From Pseudomonadota bacterium (GTDB lineage Bacteria > Desulfobacterota > Syntrophobacteria > Syntrophobacterales > Syntrophobacteraceae): 64,000 bases of DNA. Location of the stretch: assembly GCA_023442755.1 (NCBI GenBank), contig JAEZXS010000300.1, positions 16,098 through 80,097 of the forward strand, in the 5' to 3' direction. Below the pieces are notes generated by a model. The model saw nothing but the letters and a program-made list of their open reading frames with translations. It made no database searches and was not told where the DNA came from. A program made the position numbers and the translations under genes. Shown here one piece after another: positions 44,064 to 53,819 of the stretch; the stretch's first letter is position 1, and each line of letters opens with the position of its first letter.

Positions 44064-46487
44064 TTATTTCGTCTCTTTCCTTTCCGCCAGGATCCGCATG
44101 GTTTCCGCTATTTCGTCTCTGCCGACCTGCGATCTCAGTACTTCGAGGCCCTGCATCACCTTTGCGAAGCGCACGCCCTCCGCTGCGCTTATCCATTCGA
44201 GCTGGAGCCGTTCCGGGCGGATTCCGAGTTTTGCCATTTTTTTGCGGACTTTTTCAACCCGTTTCTGCGTCCAGAGGTTCGCATTTATGTAGTGGCAGTC
44301 GCCTATATGGCAGCCGCTGACGAGAATTACCGGGGCCCCGCGGGCAAATCCGTTCCAGATGAACGATTCGTCCACCCGCCCCGAACACATCGTCCGGACC
44401 AGCCGCACGTTGGGCGGGTACTGCAGCCGGGACACACCGGCATAGTCCGCGCCCGCATATGAGCACCAGTTGCACGCAAAGGCAAGAATTTTCGAATCGG
44501 GCGCCTCCGCAAGCAGCTCATCCACCTGTCCCATGATCTGTTCGTCGGTGAAATGATTCATCACGATGGCGTCGAAGGCACATTCCGCGGCACAGGTGCC
44601 GCACCCGGAACAGGCGGCGGAATTGACTGTCGCGGGGATCTTCCGCTTCGCATCCACCGATATTGCGCTGTACGGGCAGACTTCCGCGCATTTGCCACAT
44701 GCCTTGCATTTTTCCGTAACCACTTCCGCCGTAACCGGTTCGGAGAGTATCTCGCCCCGGTGCATCAGGCGGATGGCGCGGGCCGCCGCCGCGGACCCCT
44801 GCGTGACCGATTCCTTTATGTCCTTGGGACCCTCCGCACAGCCGGCAAAATAGATGCCCCGCGTTGCGGCGTCCACAGGCTGGAGCTTGGGGTGGGCTTC
44901 CAGGAAAAAACCGTCCGGGCTGAGCTGCAGCCCGAGCATCTCCTGGAGCTTTTTCGTCGTCTTCGAAGGCTTCACGCCGACCGCAAGCACGAGCATGTCC
45001 AGGTCGTGGAAGGCGATCTTCCCGGTCGCGCTGTTTTCGACCGCCACCCGGAATCCTCCGTTCCCGTCTTCGACCACCGTGCCCGGCAATCCCCGGATAT
45101 ATTGCACTCCCAGGCTGCGGCTCTTCCTGTACAGGTCCTCGAACCCCTTCCCGAACGCCCGGATGTCGATATAGAACACCTTGATGTTCATGTCGGGGTA
45201 GTGTTCCTTGAGCACCAGCGTGCTCTTGACGGTGTTCATGCAGCAGATGTTGGAGCAGTACGAACCGCCCTTCCTCGCCGACCGCGACCCGACGCACTGG
45301 ATGAAGCCGACCGATTTGGGCTCCTTCCGGTCCGAAGGACGCACCAGTTCGCCCTTTGTCGGCCCGCCGGCGCTCACCAGGCGCTCGAATTCCGTGCTGC
45401 TGAGAACGTTTTCATACCGCGTGTAGCCGTATTCGTCCAACTCCGTCGGATCGTAGGGCTCCAGCCCCGTTGCGACAACGATGCTGCCGACCTTTTCGAT
45501 CACTTCCTCGTCCGACATGTGGAAGTTGATGCACTTCTTCTCGCACACCTCGGAACACTTCGCGCAGACCACCGGGTTGTGCCCGAGGCATTCCCCGATG
45601 TTTATGACATAGGCGGACGGAACGGCCTGCGGAAAAGGAGAATAAATGGCCTTCCGGGACGAAAGCCCCGAATTGAATTCGTCGGGGCGCACCACGGGGC
45701 ATACCCGGGCGCATTCGCCGCACGCCGTGCAGTCCTTTTCGGACACGTAGCGAGCCCGCTTGAGTATCTTGACTTCGAAATTACCCACGTACCCTTTGAC
45801 GTCGATCACTTCGCTCAGGGTGAAAAGCTTGATGCGGGGATGCCGACCGGCATCCGTCATTTTCGGCCCGAGAATTCAGATGGAGCAGTCCATCGTGGGG
45901 AAAGTCTTGTCCAGCCGGGCCATCTGCCCGCCTATCGAAGGCTTTTTCTCCACGAGGACCACCTCGTAGCCGTTATCCGCAAGATCGAGCGCGGTCTGAA
46001 TGCCGGCAATGCCTCCGCCGATCACCAGGGTCCGCTTGGTGAGAGGGATTTTCGTCGCTTCGAGCGGTTCGAGCTTTTCCGCCCGGGCAACCGCCATCCG
46101 AACCAGGTCCATGGCCTTCTGCGTTGCGGCCTCCGGCTCGTTCATATGCACCCAGCTGCACTGTTCCCGCAGGTTCGCCATTTCGAGCAGGTAAGGATTC
46201 AGGCCGGCGCTTTCGAGCATCTGCCGGAAGGTGGGCTCGTGGAGCCTCGGCGAGCAAGATGCAATCACCACGCGGTCAAGGCCGAATTCGGCGATATCGT
46301 CCTTGACGCTCTGCTGTCCGGGCTCGGAACAGGCATATTGAATATCGCGGGACACCACAACGCCTGGAAGGCTCGCTCCCTGTGCCGCGACCTTTTCACA
46401 ATCGACGGTTCTGGCGATGTTCAGTCCGCAGTGGCAGACATAAACCCCGATGCGCGGGCCGTCGCCCTGTAAGGCCGATTTTTTCAT
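44064..46487 (-). CDS. hdrA: Selenocysteine-containing HdrA fused to MvhD
   Basis: One reading frame of 808 codons including stop, with a single in-frame TGA at 45878-45876 that I read as selenocysteine. Before it: the HdrA N terminus ([15 protein letters not shown]) and FAD loop ([27 protein letters not shown]), ending TFPTMDCSI. After it: [15 protein letters not shown]. HdrA proteins have DCSACIL...PKM here, so the TGA replaces the second Cys. Further on come an inserted ferredoxin ([13 protein letters not shown]), two more 4Fe-4S motifs ([24 protein letters not shown]) and a C-terminal MvhD domain ([23 protein letters not shown]). HdrA carries out flavin-based electron bifurcation or confurcation. 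Without readthrough the N-terminal 203 residues would be useless. Confidence 0.85.
45838..45855 (-). promoter_or_regulatory. Bacterial SECIS-like hairpin
   Basis: In the mRNA, GGAUGCC-GGUC-GGCAUCC forms a perfect 7-bp stem with a four-base G-rich loop. It starts 20 bases after the UGA, so its loop is about 28-31 bases downstream, within the range where SelB-dependent elements act. It is read through as coding sequence. Confidence 0.7.
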
Positions 46488-46529
46488 TTTATCGATCTCG
46501 TCATTCTGAAAGATGTCATCTGGTTTCTC

Positions 46530-47100
46530 TCACGCAAACCCCGCGAAATGGAAGCTCGCGAAGACGCGAAAAAGATCAAGTGAAACAGTATCATGCACCC
46601 TTGTGGGAGAGGCTTTTAGCCTCGATGCTTTTCCTGCCGTTAATGCAGGGCCGTTTTTTCCCACGCAAATCCCGCAAAGCACGGGGGTAAAGACGCGAAG
46701 AAGAGCAAATAAAAATCCACCAAACAATATACCTCTATGGGAGAGGCTTTCAGCTTCGATGCTTTCCCTGTCGTTAACGCAGGGCCGTTTTTTCCCACGC
46801 GAAGACGCGAAGCCGCGAAGAAGAGCAACTGCAACTACATTTGTCATACTGTTATGGGAGAGGCTTTCAGCCTCGGTCCTTTAGAAACTTTTCAGGCAGC
46901 CTGAACTCATTTTCCCAAGGCTTTTCTTCGCGTCTTCGCGGCTTCGCGAGAGAAAAGAAAATCTATGGCTATCCTAGTTCAGTGTGCTCCGCATGATCGC
47001 GGTCCCGCCCAGGCAGGACCGCTCCCACAAGTACTGAAATTATTCCGTATTTCTTAATGATCGGTACTGCTTCGCGGCTTGTTCCTGTTAAATTGACGGC
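46530..47100. repeat. Tandem bipartite repeats between hdrA and the HdrCB gene
   Basis: The 638-base gap 46488-47125 has no gene. Three near copies follow each other at about 46545-46665, 46680-46790 and 46795-46880, each with CGCGAAG units, a GTGGGAGAGGCTTTTAGCCTC palindrome and a CGCAGGGCCGTTTTTTCCCA spacer. The stretch about 46866-47100 is an inverted near copy of 18811-19015 and ends AATTGACGG. Confidence 0.75.
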
Positions 47101-47125
47101 AATTCGCCAATGCGGGAATGCCTTT

Positions 47126-48712
47126 CTACTCCCACTGGATCGTCCGGGCCAGGATGGAGGTCAGGTCCAGGATTTCCATCCGGATCTCATCCCCCACCAG
47201 CGGGTCCTCCATCGCACAGCTCAAATGGATCTGGCACTTCGGGCAGGCAGTCACCAGCAGGTCGCTTCCCGTTTCCCTCGCCTGGCGAAGCCGCGCCACC
47301 TGCATGGCCTTGGAGTAGCTGTCGCAGCCGGTCCAGGCGCAGTTTCCGCAGCAAAGCGAAGAGGGGCCGCGGTCGCGCATCTCCTTGAAGGCGCGCACCT
47401 TCAACCGCTCCAGGAGGTTCCGGGGCATCTCCGAGCCGCCTTCCATCCGGCTGAGCCTGCAGGGGTCCTGGAAGGTGATCTTCCGGTTCAGCTTCTCGAA
47501 GCCGATCGCCCCCTTGTCTATTTCCCTTTCGGCCAGTTCGAAAAGATGCGTCACCTTGAACCCGGTCTCGATACCGTTTGCCGGGTAGTCGCGCGAAAAC
47601 GCCCGGTAGCATTCCGGACACGCCGTCACGACTTCTTCGATGCCCATGTCCGATATCATTTCCACGTTGAGACGAGCGAGCTTCCCGAAGTTTTCCTTGT
47701 CTCCGGACCAGAGCAGGTCATGGCCGCAGCACCTCTCGCCAGGCATGATCGCCGGGTGGATGTCGAAAAAGTTCAACAGCTTGAGCGCATCCGAGAGGAT
47801 GTCCGTCGTCCGGATTCCCAGGTGGTGTCTGAAGAAGGTGTCGAAGTATGGGGCGCACCCGCCGAAAAAGAGCATCTTGCTGCTCTGATCGGTTCGGATG
47901 TCCGGAGGCAGCCATTTCCAGTGGCGGATGGAAAGGCCGGGGGACGTCATGGTGCGCATGAGCGAGTGGAAGAACCCCTCGTGGGCTTCGAACCGGCCGT
48001 TTCCCGCCGGCCTCTGAGCGTTGCGCATATCCTGGATGAAATCCGGGAAGCTCACCGCGGAAGGGCAGCGGTCGTAGCACAATCCGCAGGTAAGGCACGA
48101 CCAGATGTCTTCCTTCACCGGGGCGGATTCGAGGTCGCCGGCGATGATGGCGTTGGCGATCGCCCTGGGGGAAAACGCCTTTCCCGTAAGAGCCACGGGG
48201 CAGGCGGAGGTGCATTTGCCGCAGTCCTGGCAGGCATAGATATTGTGCGCGGCAACGATCGAGGATGCCTGCTCCTTCGATATGGGGCCTTCTTTCTTCC
48301 TTCGGACGGGCTGGACCGGGCTTTTGCCCAGGGCCTTGATCCTGTCGCGAAACTTTACCAGGAAGTCGAGCAGTTGGTCCTTCTGGTCGGGATAAAATGC
48401 CGCAAAACTGAGACGCTCCTCGCCCAGTCCGAGCAGGTCGAGGATGCCCCGCGTGTCCTCCACGTTTCTTTCGGCAACGGCCGTTCCGATTCCGTACCGG
48501 CACGTTCCGGGTTCGCAGCCCACCAGCGCGACACCGTCCGCGCCCGTTTCGAAGGCTTTGAACAGCAGCGACTTGGTGATCCGGCCGCTGCACGGGATGC
48601 GCACCATCCGGATCTCGCGCGGCAGGGGGGCAAGAGTGTCCTGGAGCCCCTGGAAGGCAGCATGAGGGCTCCAGTTACAAAGGAACAGAATTATCTTGAG
48701 ATCGTTTTCCAT
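47126..48712 (-). CDS. MvhD-HdrC-HdrB fusion protein
   Basis: A 528-residue fusion of three electron-transfer parts. Residues 1-130 are an MvhD-like [2Fe-2S] domain (FLCNWSPH, RIPCSGRITKSLL, VGCEPGTC). Residues about 160-230 hold two 4Fe-4S motifs as in HdrC (CQDCGKCTSACPV, CLTCGLCYDRCPS). Residues about 270-520 are HdrB with its two cysteine-rich CCG segments (GERCCGHDLLW...CPECYRAF and LCCGNCAWTGCD...CPKCQIHL). It could receive electrons from HdrA and reduce a disulfide or other acceptor. The gap to hdrA is filled with repeats. A similar MvhD domain on both partners is unusual. Confidence 0.88.
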   Translation of the reverse strand: MENDLKIILFLCNWSPHAAFQGLQDTLAPLPREIRMVRIPCSGRITKSLLFKAFETGADGVALVGCEPGTCRYGIGTAVAERNVEDTRGILDLLGLGEERLSFAAFYPDQKDQLLDFLVKFRDRIKALGKSPVQPVRRKKEGPISKEQASSIVAAHNIYACQDCGKCTSACPVALTGKAFSPRAIANAIIAGDLESAPVKEDIWSCLTCGLCYDRCPSAVSFPDFIQDMRNAQRPAGNGRFEAHEGFFHSLMRTMTSPGLSIRHWKWLPPDIRTDQSSKMLFFGGCAPYFDTFFRHHLGIRTTDILSDALKLLNFFDIHPAIMPGERCCGHDLLWSGDKENFGKLARLNVEMISDMGIEEVVTACPECYRAFSRDYPANGIETGFKVTHLFELAEREIDKGAIGFEKLNRKITFQDPCRLSRMEGGSEMPRNLLERLKVRAFKEMRDRGPSSLCCGNCAWTGCDSYSKAMQVARLRQARETGSDLLVTACPKCQIHLSCAMEDPLVGDEIRMEILDLTSILARTIQWE

Positions 48713-48727
48713 AGTTTCTTCGTCTTA

Positions 48728-48910
48728 ACGTCACCCCGACGCAGGTCGGGGTCCAGAATCCTCGATACAGCGCGGCTGAAACTCGCTCCCACAAAAGAGC
48801 GCCAGCTACTCCGATTGTTCTTCTTCGCGTCTTCGCGGCTTCGCGTGGGAAAAAATCCATGCGCGCCTTCGAAGACAAAGCATCGCGGCTGCAATCCGCT
48901 CCCACACCAA
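48728..48910. repeat. Repeats in the gap before the HdrCB gene
   Basis: GTCACCCCGACGCAGGTCGGGGTCC at about 48730 is followed by a bipartite copy (CTTCGCGTCTTCGCGGCTTC ... AAAGCATCGCGGCTGCAATCCG) at 48825-48905, minus orientation, close in sequence to 1014-1101. No gene in 48713-48965. Confidence 0.75.
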
Positions 48911-48965
48911 TATTGCCTAAAGAAATTCTTCCTTCGCGGCCTTACCGCAACATAGCAAGCTGGTC

Positions 48966-51900
48966 CTACGCCAAAATCTCCTCGATGATCTGTTCGAGGA
49001 AAAGCTGGTCGCGGTACGGGCTGTCGGCTGCATTGGACGGGCAGATCGAGATGCAGTTGCCACATCCCTTGCACAGTGCCTCATCCACCACGGCATACCC
49101 GGAGCCGTGCGCATTCGCATGAAAGCTCACCGCTTTGTACGGGCACGCGTTCACGCACCGGCCGCAGCCGCGGCAGAGCGCCCTGTCGATCGAAACCGTA
49201 TAGCCCTTGTTCTGCCTCGGCCCTCGCGGCATGACGGATGCGGCGAGAATGCCGGCCGCCGTCCCCTTTATCCGTTCGGACAGGCTCACCGGAGGGCTTG
49301 CCAGCACGAGCCCGGGTATCGAAGTGGAACCGGGCAGCAGGAAAGGAACCCCCTTGGCGCCCCTGGCCTGCATACAATACTGGACCTCATGGGCCGGCAT
49401 ATCGGTGTTGGGCTTGTAGGATATGGTCCTGCAGGCCTGTTCGCTCAGAATGACCGCGCCCACCTGGAATATCTGCTCGGACCCGTCCTCCATGGCTACC
49501 GCGACGCCGAAATCGCCCACCGTTCCCTTGAGAAACCGTACCCTCGATCCCAGGAACCCATGCACGTTGGGATAGTCCGGCACGGCCGAAAGCGGCCTGC
49601 CCCGGCTTCCGAAAAGGAATACCTCCATTCCCATGTGCCCCAGGACGTCGGCGGCTTTCAGGGAAGCCTCGGAATCTCCAATTACCGCGGTCGTAAAGTT
49701 GTACCGGCGCACCGGGGCGGGAAGCGATTTGAGGAAACCGACCCTGCGGATCGACCGCTCCAGAAGCCCCTTGAACCGCTCGACCGCAAGGTCGGGGTCT
49801 CGCTGCAGGAGCGTGAGCACCTCCCCTCTCAGGTTGCAGGTCTCGGCCATGGCCCGGGTTATGCCGGTGCCGTGGAAGATGCTGTCCTTTATCCGGGTCC
49901 TCTGATCGGTGCACGCGCTGCAGATGAGGTCGAGCGGACAGCAGACGCAGGAAGCGAGGACGAACCGGGTGAGGCCTTTTTCCCGGATGGTACGAAGAAT
50001 CGATGCCGATCCTTCCGGCGTGCAGGCCGAGGGCAGCACCTCCGCGTATTCGACCGCGGAAGTCTCGACAAGGCCGCGCAAGAAGTCGTCCATCTCCGGC
50101 TTCCAGCCGAGCGAGTCGTTGCAGCGGCAGACGAACACACCGACTTTGAGGTCCGGGGAAAGCTGTGGGCCGGGAGGCGAAAATGACAGCCCGTGGCCGC
50201 GCATGCGCGGAGAGCTTTCCTCGAGCAGCAGCATGGCTTCCGCCGCCGAAGCAAAACCGCGCGTGATCATGGTATGGACGTCGGGATTGATCGCTTTGGC
50301 GCTGTAGGCCCGGAGCACGTCCTCGCCCTTGATCCCCGGCGCAGCATCCGGGTCGGCGATGATGACGACCCCCACATGTTCGACGTGTTCCGAAGTTTCG
50401 TCGGAATGGCAGATCGCATTCGGCCCTGAACAGACCTCGCGGCACTGGAGGCACTCGGAGCAGGCGCCGCACTGGAGGCAGCGGGAAGCCTCCTCGTGGA
50501 CCTGGGCTTCAGTGAACCCCAGGGCAACCTCGACGGCGAGTTTTTTTCGAAACGCCGGCTGGCGCTCGGACATCCGGGCGCGGGGAAGCGACGGGACATC
50601 CGCGGTTATCGGAGTAAAATCCCTGTCGGCGGGCCGGAAGAGGTTTTCACGGGGGACAGACTCTCCGGAGATGAATTTATGCGCGGCAAAAGCGGCCCTG
50701 CGTCCCGACGCCATTGCCGAAACGACCGTCGACGGTCCGCTTACCGCATCCCCGGAGGCAAAGACGTTCTTTACCTGCGTCCGGCAGTCTTCGTCCGTTT
50801 TGATATATCCCCCGGCATTTGCAATCCGGCCGGCCGCATCGCCAAAAATCGAAGAATTCCCCACCTGGCCGATTGCAACCACCGCCCGGTCGAATTGCAG
50901 TTCGACCGGCTTCGCTCCTTCCACGGGCACCGGCCACGGAATGCCTTTGGCATCGGGCGGACCGGGTTTTGTGGGGATGCACCGGATCGCGGTCAGCTTG
51001 CCGCCGGCTCCAAGGAATTCGACCGTCTTGAGGCTCGTCCGGATGGAAACCCCTTCCTCGATAGCCCCTTCCACCTCGGCGGCATCGGCCGGGATGAGTT
51101 CTTCCGGAAACCACGAAACAAGCGTTACTTCCGCGCCGAGCCGAACCAGAGTCCGTGCGGCCTCGAAAGCCGAATTACCGTCCCCGATGACGGCGATCTT
51201 TCCGGAAACCCTGGTGATCTCCTCGCGGTTGGCGGCGGTGAGAAAGGAAATGCATCCTCCCACGCCTTCGAGCTCTTCGCCGGGAACGCCCAGTTTGCGG
51301 TCTGTCCAGAGTCCGGTGGCCAGAACCGCCGCGGCAAAATCCCTGCCTGCTTCCGCCCGATCAGAAAAATCAAATGCGGCGCCCAGCCGGAACTCGCCCC
51401 CCATATGTTCCAGGTAACCAATTTCACGGTCGAGTACGGCGCGGGGGAGCCTGTACGGACCGATCCCGTAGCGCAGAAGACCGCCTGCCATCTTTTCTTT
51501 TTCGAATACGACGACCTCATACCCCAGGCGGGCCAAGTCGCTCGCAGCTGCAAGACCGGCAGGACCCGACCCGACCACCGCGACTTTTTGTCCTCGTTTG
51601 CCGAAGGGCATGGCGGTCTTGTGTTCCGGCTTTTCGGCATCGGCCAGGAAGCGCTTCACATCCCGTATGGCGACCGGCTGGTCGAGTTCGTTTCTCCGGC
51701 ACGCGGCCTCGCACGGGTGGGTGCAGATTCGGCCGCAGATACCCGGCAGGACGTTGTCTTTCCGGATGAGTTCCAGGGCTTCCGCGTATTTTCCCGCCCG
51801 GGCAAGCGCCATGTAGCCCTGGACGTTCACTCCCAGCGGACAGTTGGCCTGGCAAAGCGGCGTCCTGCGCTTGTCGATGACGGCTCTTCCCGGCAGGGCG

Positions 51901-52313
51901 TGACGCCCGCCGAAGGAAATTGCCTTCCGGCCGTCCGGCCCGATCGCAGGGCAGACCTCCGCACAACGGCCGCACAGCGTGCATCTCTCCGAATCGACAA
52001 AGGAGGGATTTTTCCGGTAGCGGACGGAAAAGCCCTGCGGGGTATGCTTGATTGTGGTGACTTCAGCGGGCAGGACGCACCGGATCTTGGGGTTTCTCAG
52101 GATCCTGAGAAGGCCCGGCCGGGTCGCGTAGTTGAGCGGCACGCCGGCGGCCGTTCGCCACCTGTCGGAGGCAAGCTTCCCGTTGAGGTCCGGTTCCGAT
52201 TCGATGAGCGTTACGGGGATTCCCATTTCCCCGAGCTTGTTTACCGCCGCGATGCCGGCTGGGGTGGCCCCGATCACGCATACTTTCTGGAGGCGGTCCT
52301 TGGCGTTTTTCAT
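48966..52313 (-). CDS. Large Hdr/NfnB-like flavo-iron-sulfur fusion protein
   Basis: A 1115-residue protein joining several redox units. Residues 1-115 resemble an HdrA N-terminal FAD half (VCVIGATPAGIAAVNKL) without the usual Cys. A ferredoxin motif follows (CTLCGRCAEVCP). Residues about 150-560 are a GltD/NfnB-like unit (CQANCPLGVNVQGYMAL, CGRICTHPCEAACRR, VVGSGPAGLAAASDLARLGYEVV and a second dinucleotide site KIAVIGDGNSAFEAARTL). About 640 is a Cys cluster (CLQCGACSECLQCREVC). A second HdrA-like half (VFVCRCNDSLGW, VIGDSEASLKAADVLGHMG) and two C-terminal 4Fe-4S motifs (CRGCGRCVNACP, CKGCGNCISICP) end it. Its start overlaps the korC stop by one base. Confidence 0.85.
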   Translation of the reverse strand: MKNAKDRLQKVCVIGATPAGIAAVNKLGEMGIPVTLIESEPDLNGKLASDRWRTAAGVPLNYATRPGLLRILRNPKIRCVLPAEVTTIKHTPQGFSVRYRKNPSFVDSERCTLCGRCAEVCPAIGPDGRKAISFGGRHALPGRAVIDKRRTPLCQANCPLGVNVQGYMALARAGKYAEALELIRKDNVLPGICGRICTHPCEAACRRNELDQPVAIRDVKRFLADAEKPEHKTAMPFGKRGQKVAVVGSGPAGLAAASDLARLGYEVVVFEKEKMAGGLLRYGIGPYRLPRAVLDREIGYLEHMGGEFRLGAAFDFSDRAEAGRDFAAAVLATGLWTDRKLGVPGEELEGVGGCISFLTAANREEITRVSGKIAVIGDGNSAFEAARTLVRLGAEVTLVSWFPEELIPADAAEVEGAIEEGVSIRTSLKTVEFLGAGGKLTAIRCIPTKPGPPDAKGIPWPVPVEGAKPVELQFDRAVVAIGQVGNSSIFGDAAGRIANAGGYIKTDEDCRTQVKNVFASGDAVSGPSTVVSAMASGRRAAFAAHKFISGESVPRENLFRPADRDFTPITADVPSLPRARMSERQPAFRKKLAVEVALGFTEAQVHEEASRCLQCGACSECLQCREVCSGPNAICHSDETSEHVEHVGVVIIADPDAAPGIKGEDVLRAYSAKAINPDVHTMITRGFASAAEAMLLLEESSPRMRGHGLSFSPPGPQLSPDLKVGVFVCRCNDSLGWKPEMDDFLRGLVETSAVEYAEVLPSACTPEGSASILRTIREKGLTRFVLASCVCCPLDLICSACTDQRTRIKDSIFHGTGITRAMAETCNLRGEVLTLLQRDPDLAVERFKGLLERSIRRVGFLKSLPAPVRRYNFTTAVIGDSEASLKAADVLGHMGMEVFLFGSRGRPLSAVPDYPNVHGFLGSRVRFLKGTVGDFGVAVAMEDGSEQIFQVGAVILSEQACRTISYKPNTDMPAHEVQYCMQARGAKGVPFLLPGSTSIPGLVLASPPVSLSERIKGTAAGILAASVMPRGPRQNKGYTVSIDRALCRGCGRCVNACPYKAVSFHANAHGSGYAVVDEALCKGCGNCISICPSNAADSPYRDQLFLEQIIEEILA

Positions 52314-52891
52314 CAGGCGGCCCCCTTCTTCCCGGCGGCTTTTTTCCGCCGTCCCTTGAGCAGGGCCTGTCCGAAATCGAAACCCTTGGAGAAAGCCGCC
52401 TCATTTGCCTGCTCCGTTCCCTTCGGGACCGAACCGGCAACGGCTTCGAGCATCCCCTTTTGGGATGCCGCGCCCGTCACGGCGGTGACGAACCCGAGCA
52501 TGACGATGTTTGCCATCATCTTCTTTCCGAGTTCCTCGGCCATGCGGGTGGCGGGGATCGGAAACACCTCGGTTCCTTCCCGCTCGGGAGGCCGCACCAT
52601 ATCCTGGTCGAAGATCAGGGTCCCGCCGTCTTTGAGCAGCGGCCCGTACTTGTCGAACCCGGCCTGTGACAGGCACACGAGGATATCGGGGTTGTTCACG
52701 TAAGGATAGTGGATAGGGGCGTCCGAAATGATGACCTGGGCGCTGCAGGCGCCGCCGCGCGCTTCAGGTCCGTAGGACTGCGTCAGGGTGCTTTCCTTGT
52801 GGTCCAGGAGGCTTGCGGCCTTTCCAAGGACCTGGCCCGCCAGGACGATTCCCTGACCTCCAAAGCCGGTGATGAGAATTTCTTTTCGCAT
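52313..52891 (-). CDS. korC: 2-oxoacid:ferredoxin oxidoreductase, gamma subunit
   Basis: A 192-residue gamma subunit (from ATG 52891) of a CoA-dependent 2-oxoacid oxidoreductase, probably 2-oxoglutarate. It has the family N terminus ILITGFGGQGIVLAGQVLGKAA, the STLTQSYGPEARGGACSAQVIIS segment and KKMMANIVMLGFVT. A basic Ala/Lys tail ends it. An ATG 33 bases upstream is also in frame. The gene sits between korB and the large Hdr fusion with almost no space on the fusion side. Confidence 0.9.
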   Translation of the reverse strand: MRKEILITGFGGQGIVLAGQVLGKAASLLDHKESTLTQSYGPEARGGACSAQVIISDAPIHYPYVNNPDILVCLSQAGFDKYGPLLKDGGTLIFDQDMVRPPEREGTEVFPIPATRMAEELGKKMMANIVMLGFVTAVTGAASQKGMLEAVAGSVPKGTEQANEAAFSKGFDFGQALLKGRRKKAAGKKGAA

Positions 52892-52948
52892 TTTCCCGGT
52901 CGATTCCGATTTATTCCGTTCCAAGATACGTCCCAGCTGCCGCCGGCC

Positions 52949-53794
52949 TCAGGCCGGTTCTCCCGATGCGGCCGGGCGGTAAATCTTCTCGTACGTTTCG
53001 GTAAAGGTCGGCCTTTCATTATCGACGAATATGCCGAGTGTGATGCCCCGGTTGAAGTCGAGCATGATTTCCGACGGGTGCGCCCCGTTCTTGACGATGG
53101 AGCGTTCCTGGTACATCCGCAGCGATTCGATCGGCTTTTCCTTGTTTCTCCTGCCATACCCGGTCGGACACGGGGCAAGCACTTCTATGAAGGAAAATCC
53201 GCGCCTCTGGATCGCTTCCTCGATGGATTTCGTGAGATCCCGCGTGTGCAGGATCGTCCACCGCGCAACGTAGGACGCCCCGGAAGCGAAGGCCAAAAGA
53301 GGCAGATTGAACGGGGGCTCGGGGTTTCCGAGCGGCGTTGTCGTCGTTTTGGCCATCTTCGGGGTGGTTGCCGCCGCCTGCCCGCCGGTCATGCCGTAGT
53401 TGAAGTTGTTTACGCAGATCACCGTGAGGTCGACGTTTCGCCTCGCCGCGTGCAGGAAGTGATTCCCGCCTATCGCAAAAAGGTCGCCGTCGCCGCTGAA
53501 AACGATGACGTTCAACTCGGGGTTGGCCAGCTTCATCCCCGTGGCGAACGGGATGGCACGGCCGTGCGTGGTGTGGTACGAGTCCACCTTGACGTACCCG
53601 GCGCCTCTTCCCGAACAGCCGATCCCGGACACCACGGCGGTTTTCGCAAGATCCAGGCCGCTCGACTGCATCGCGATCAGGCACGAGGAAAAAGCGGTCC
53701 CGATCCCGCACCCCGGGCACCAGATATGGGGTATCCGCTCCGTTCGCAGGATCGAATCCAGAGGATGTTTCGCAGGAATATTCGTTTTGTTCAT
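52949..53794 (-). CDS. korB: 2-oxoacid:ferredoxin oxidoreductase, beta subunit
   Basis: A 281-residue thiamine-diphosphate subunit. It has the cluster-binding IWCPGCGIGTAF near residue 25, the SGIGCSGRG motif and the TPP site FSGDGDLFAIGGNHFLHAARRN ... CVNNFNYGMTGGQ (the GDG...NN pattern) near residues 95-135. A further conserved ALAPCPTGYG-like segment (EVLAPCPTGYG) is near 210. The 2-oxoglutarate subtype is favoured over pyruvate or indolepyruvate by the split KorABCD layout, not by a residue I can name. Confidence 0.92.
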   Translation of the reverse strand: MNKTNIPAKHPLDSILRTERIPHIWCPGCGIGTAFSSCLIAMQSSGLDLAKTAVVSGIGCSGRGAGYVKVDSYHTTHGRAIPFATGMKLANPELNVIVFSGDGDLFAIGGNHFLHAARRNVDLTVICVNNFNYGMTGGQAAATTPKMAKTTTTPLGNPEPPFNLPLLAFASGASYVARWTILHTRDLTKSIEEAIQRRGFSFIEVLAPCPTGYGRRNKEKPIESLRMYQERSIVKNGAHPSEIMLDFNRGITLGIFVDNERPTFTETYEKIYRPAASGEPA

Positions 53795-53819
53795 AAATTG
53801 TCTCTATTCCAGCCGGTTG

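Noticed and set aside
44064..45860. A separate 598-residue HdrA C-terminal gene starting at ATG 45860
   Set aside because: It is in the same frame as the upstream half, starts in the middle of the conserved PKM segment and has no ribosome binding site. The TGA between is better read as selenocysteine.
46530..46880. Repeated blocks as a CRISPR array
   Set aside because: The repeats are long, imperfect and palindromic, spacers are similar to each other, and no cas gene is near.
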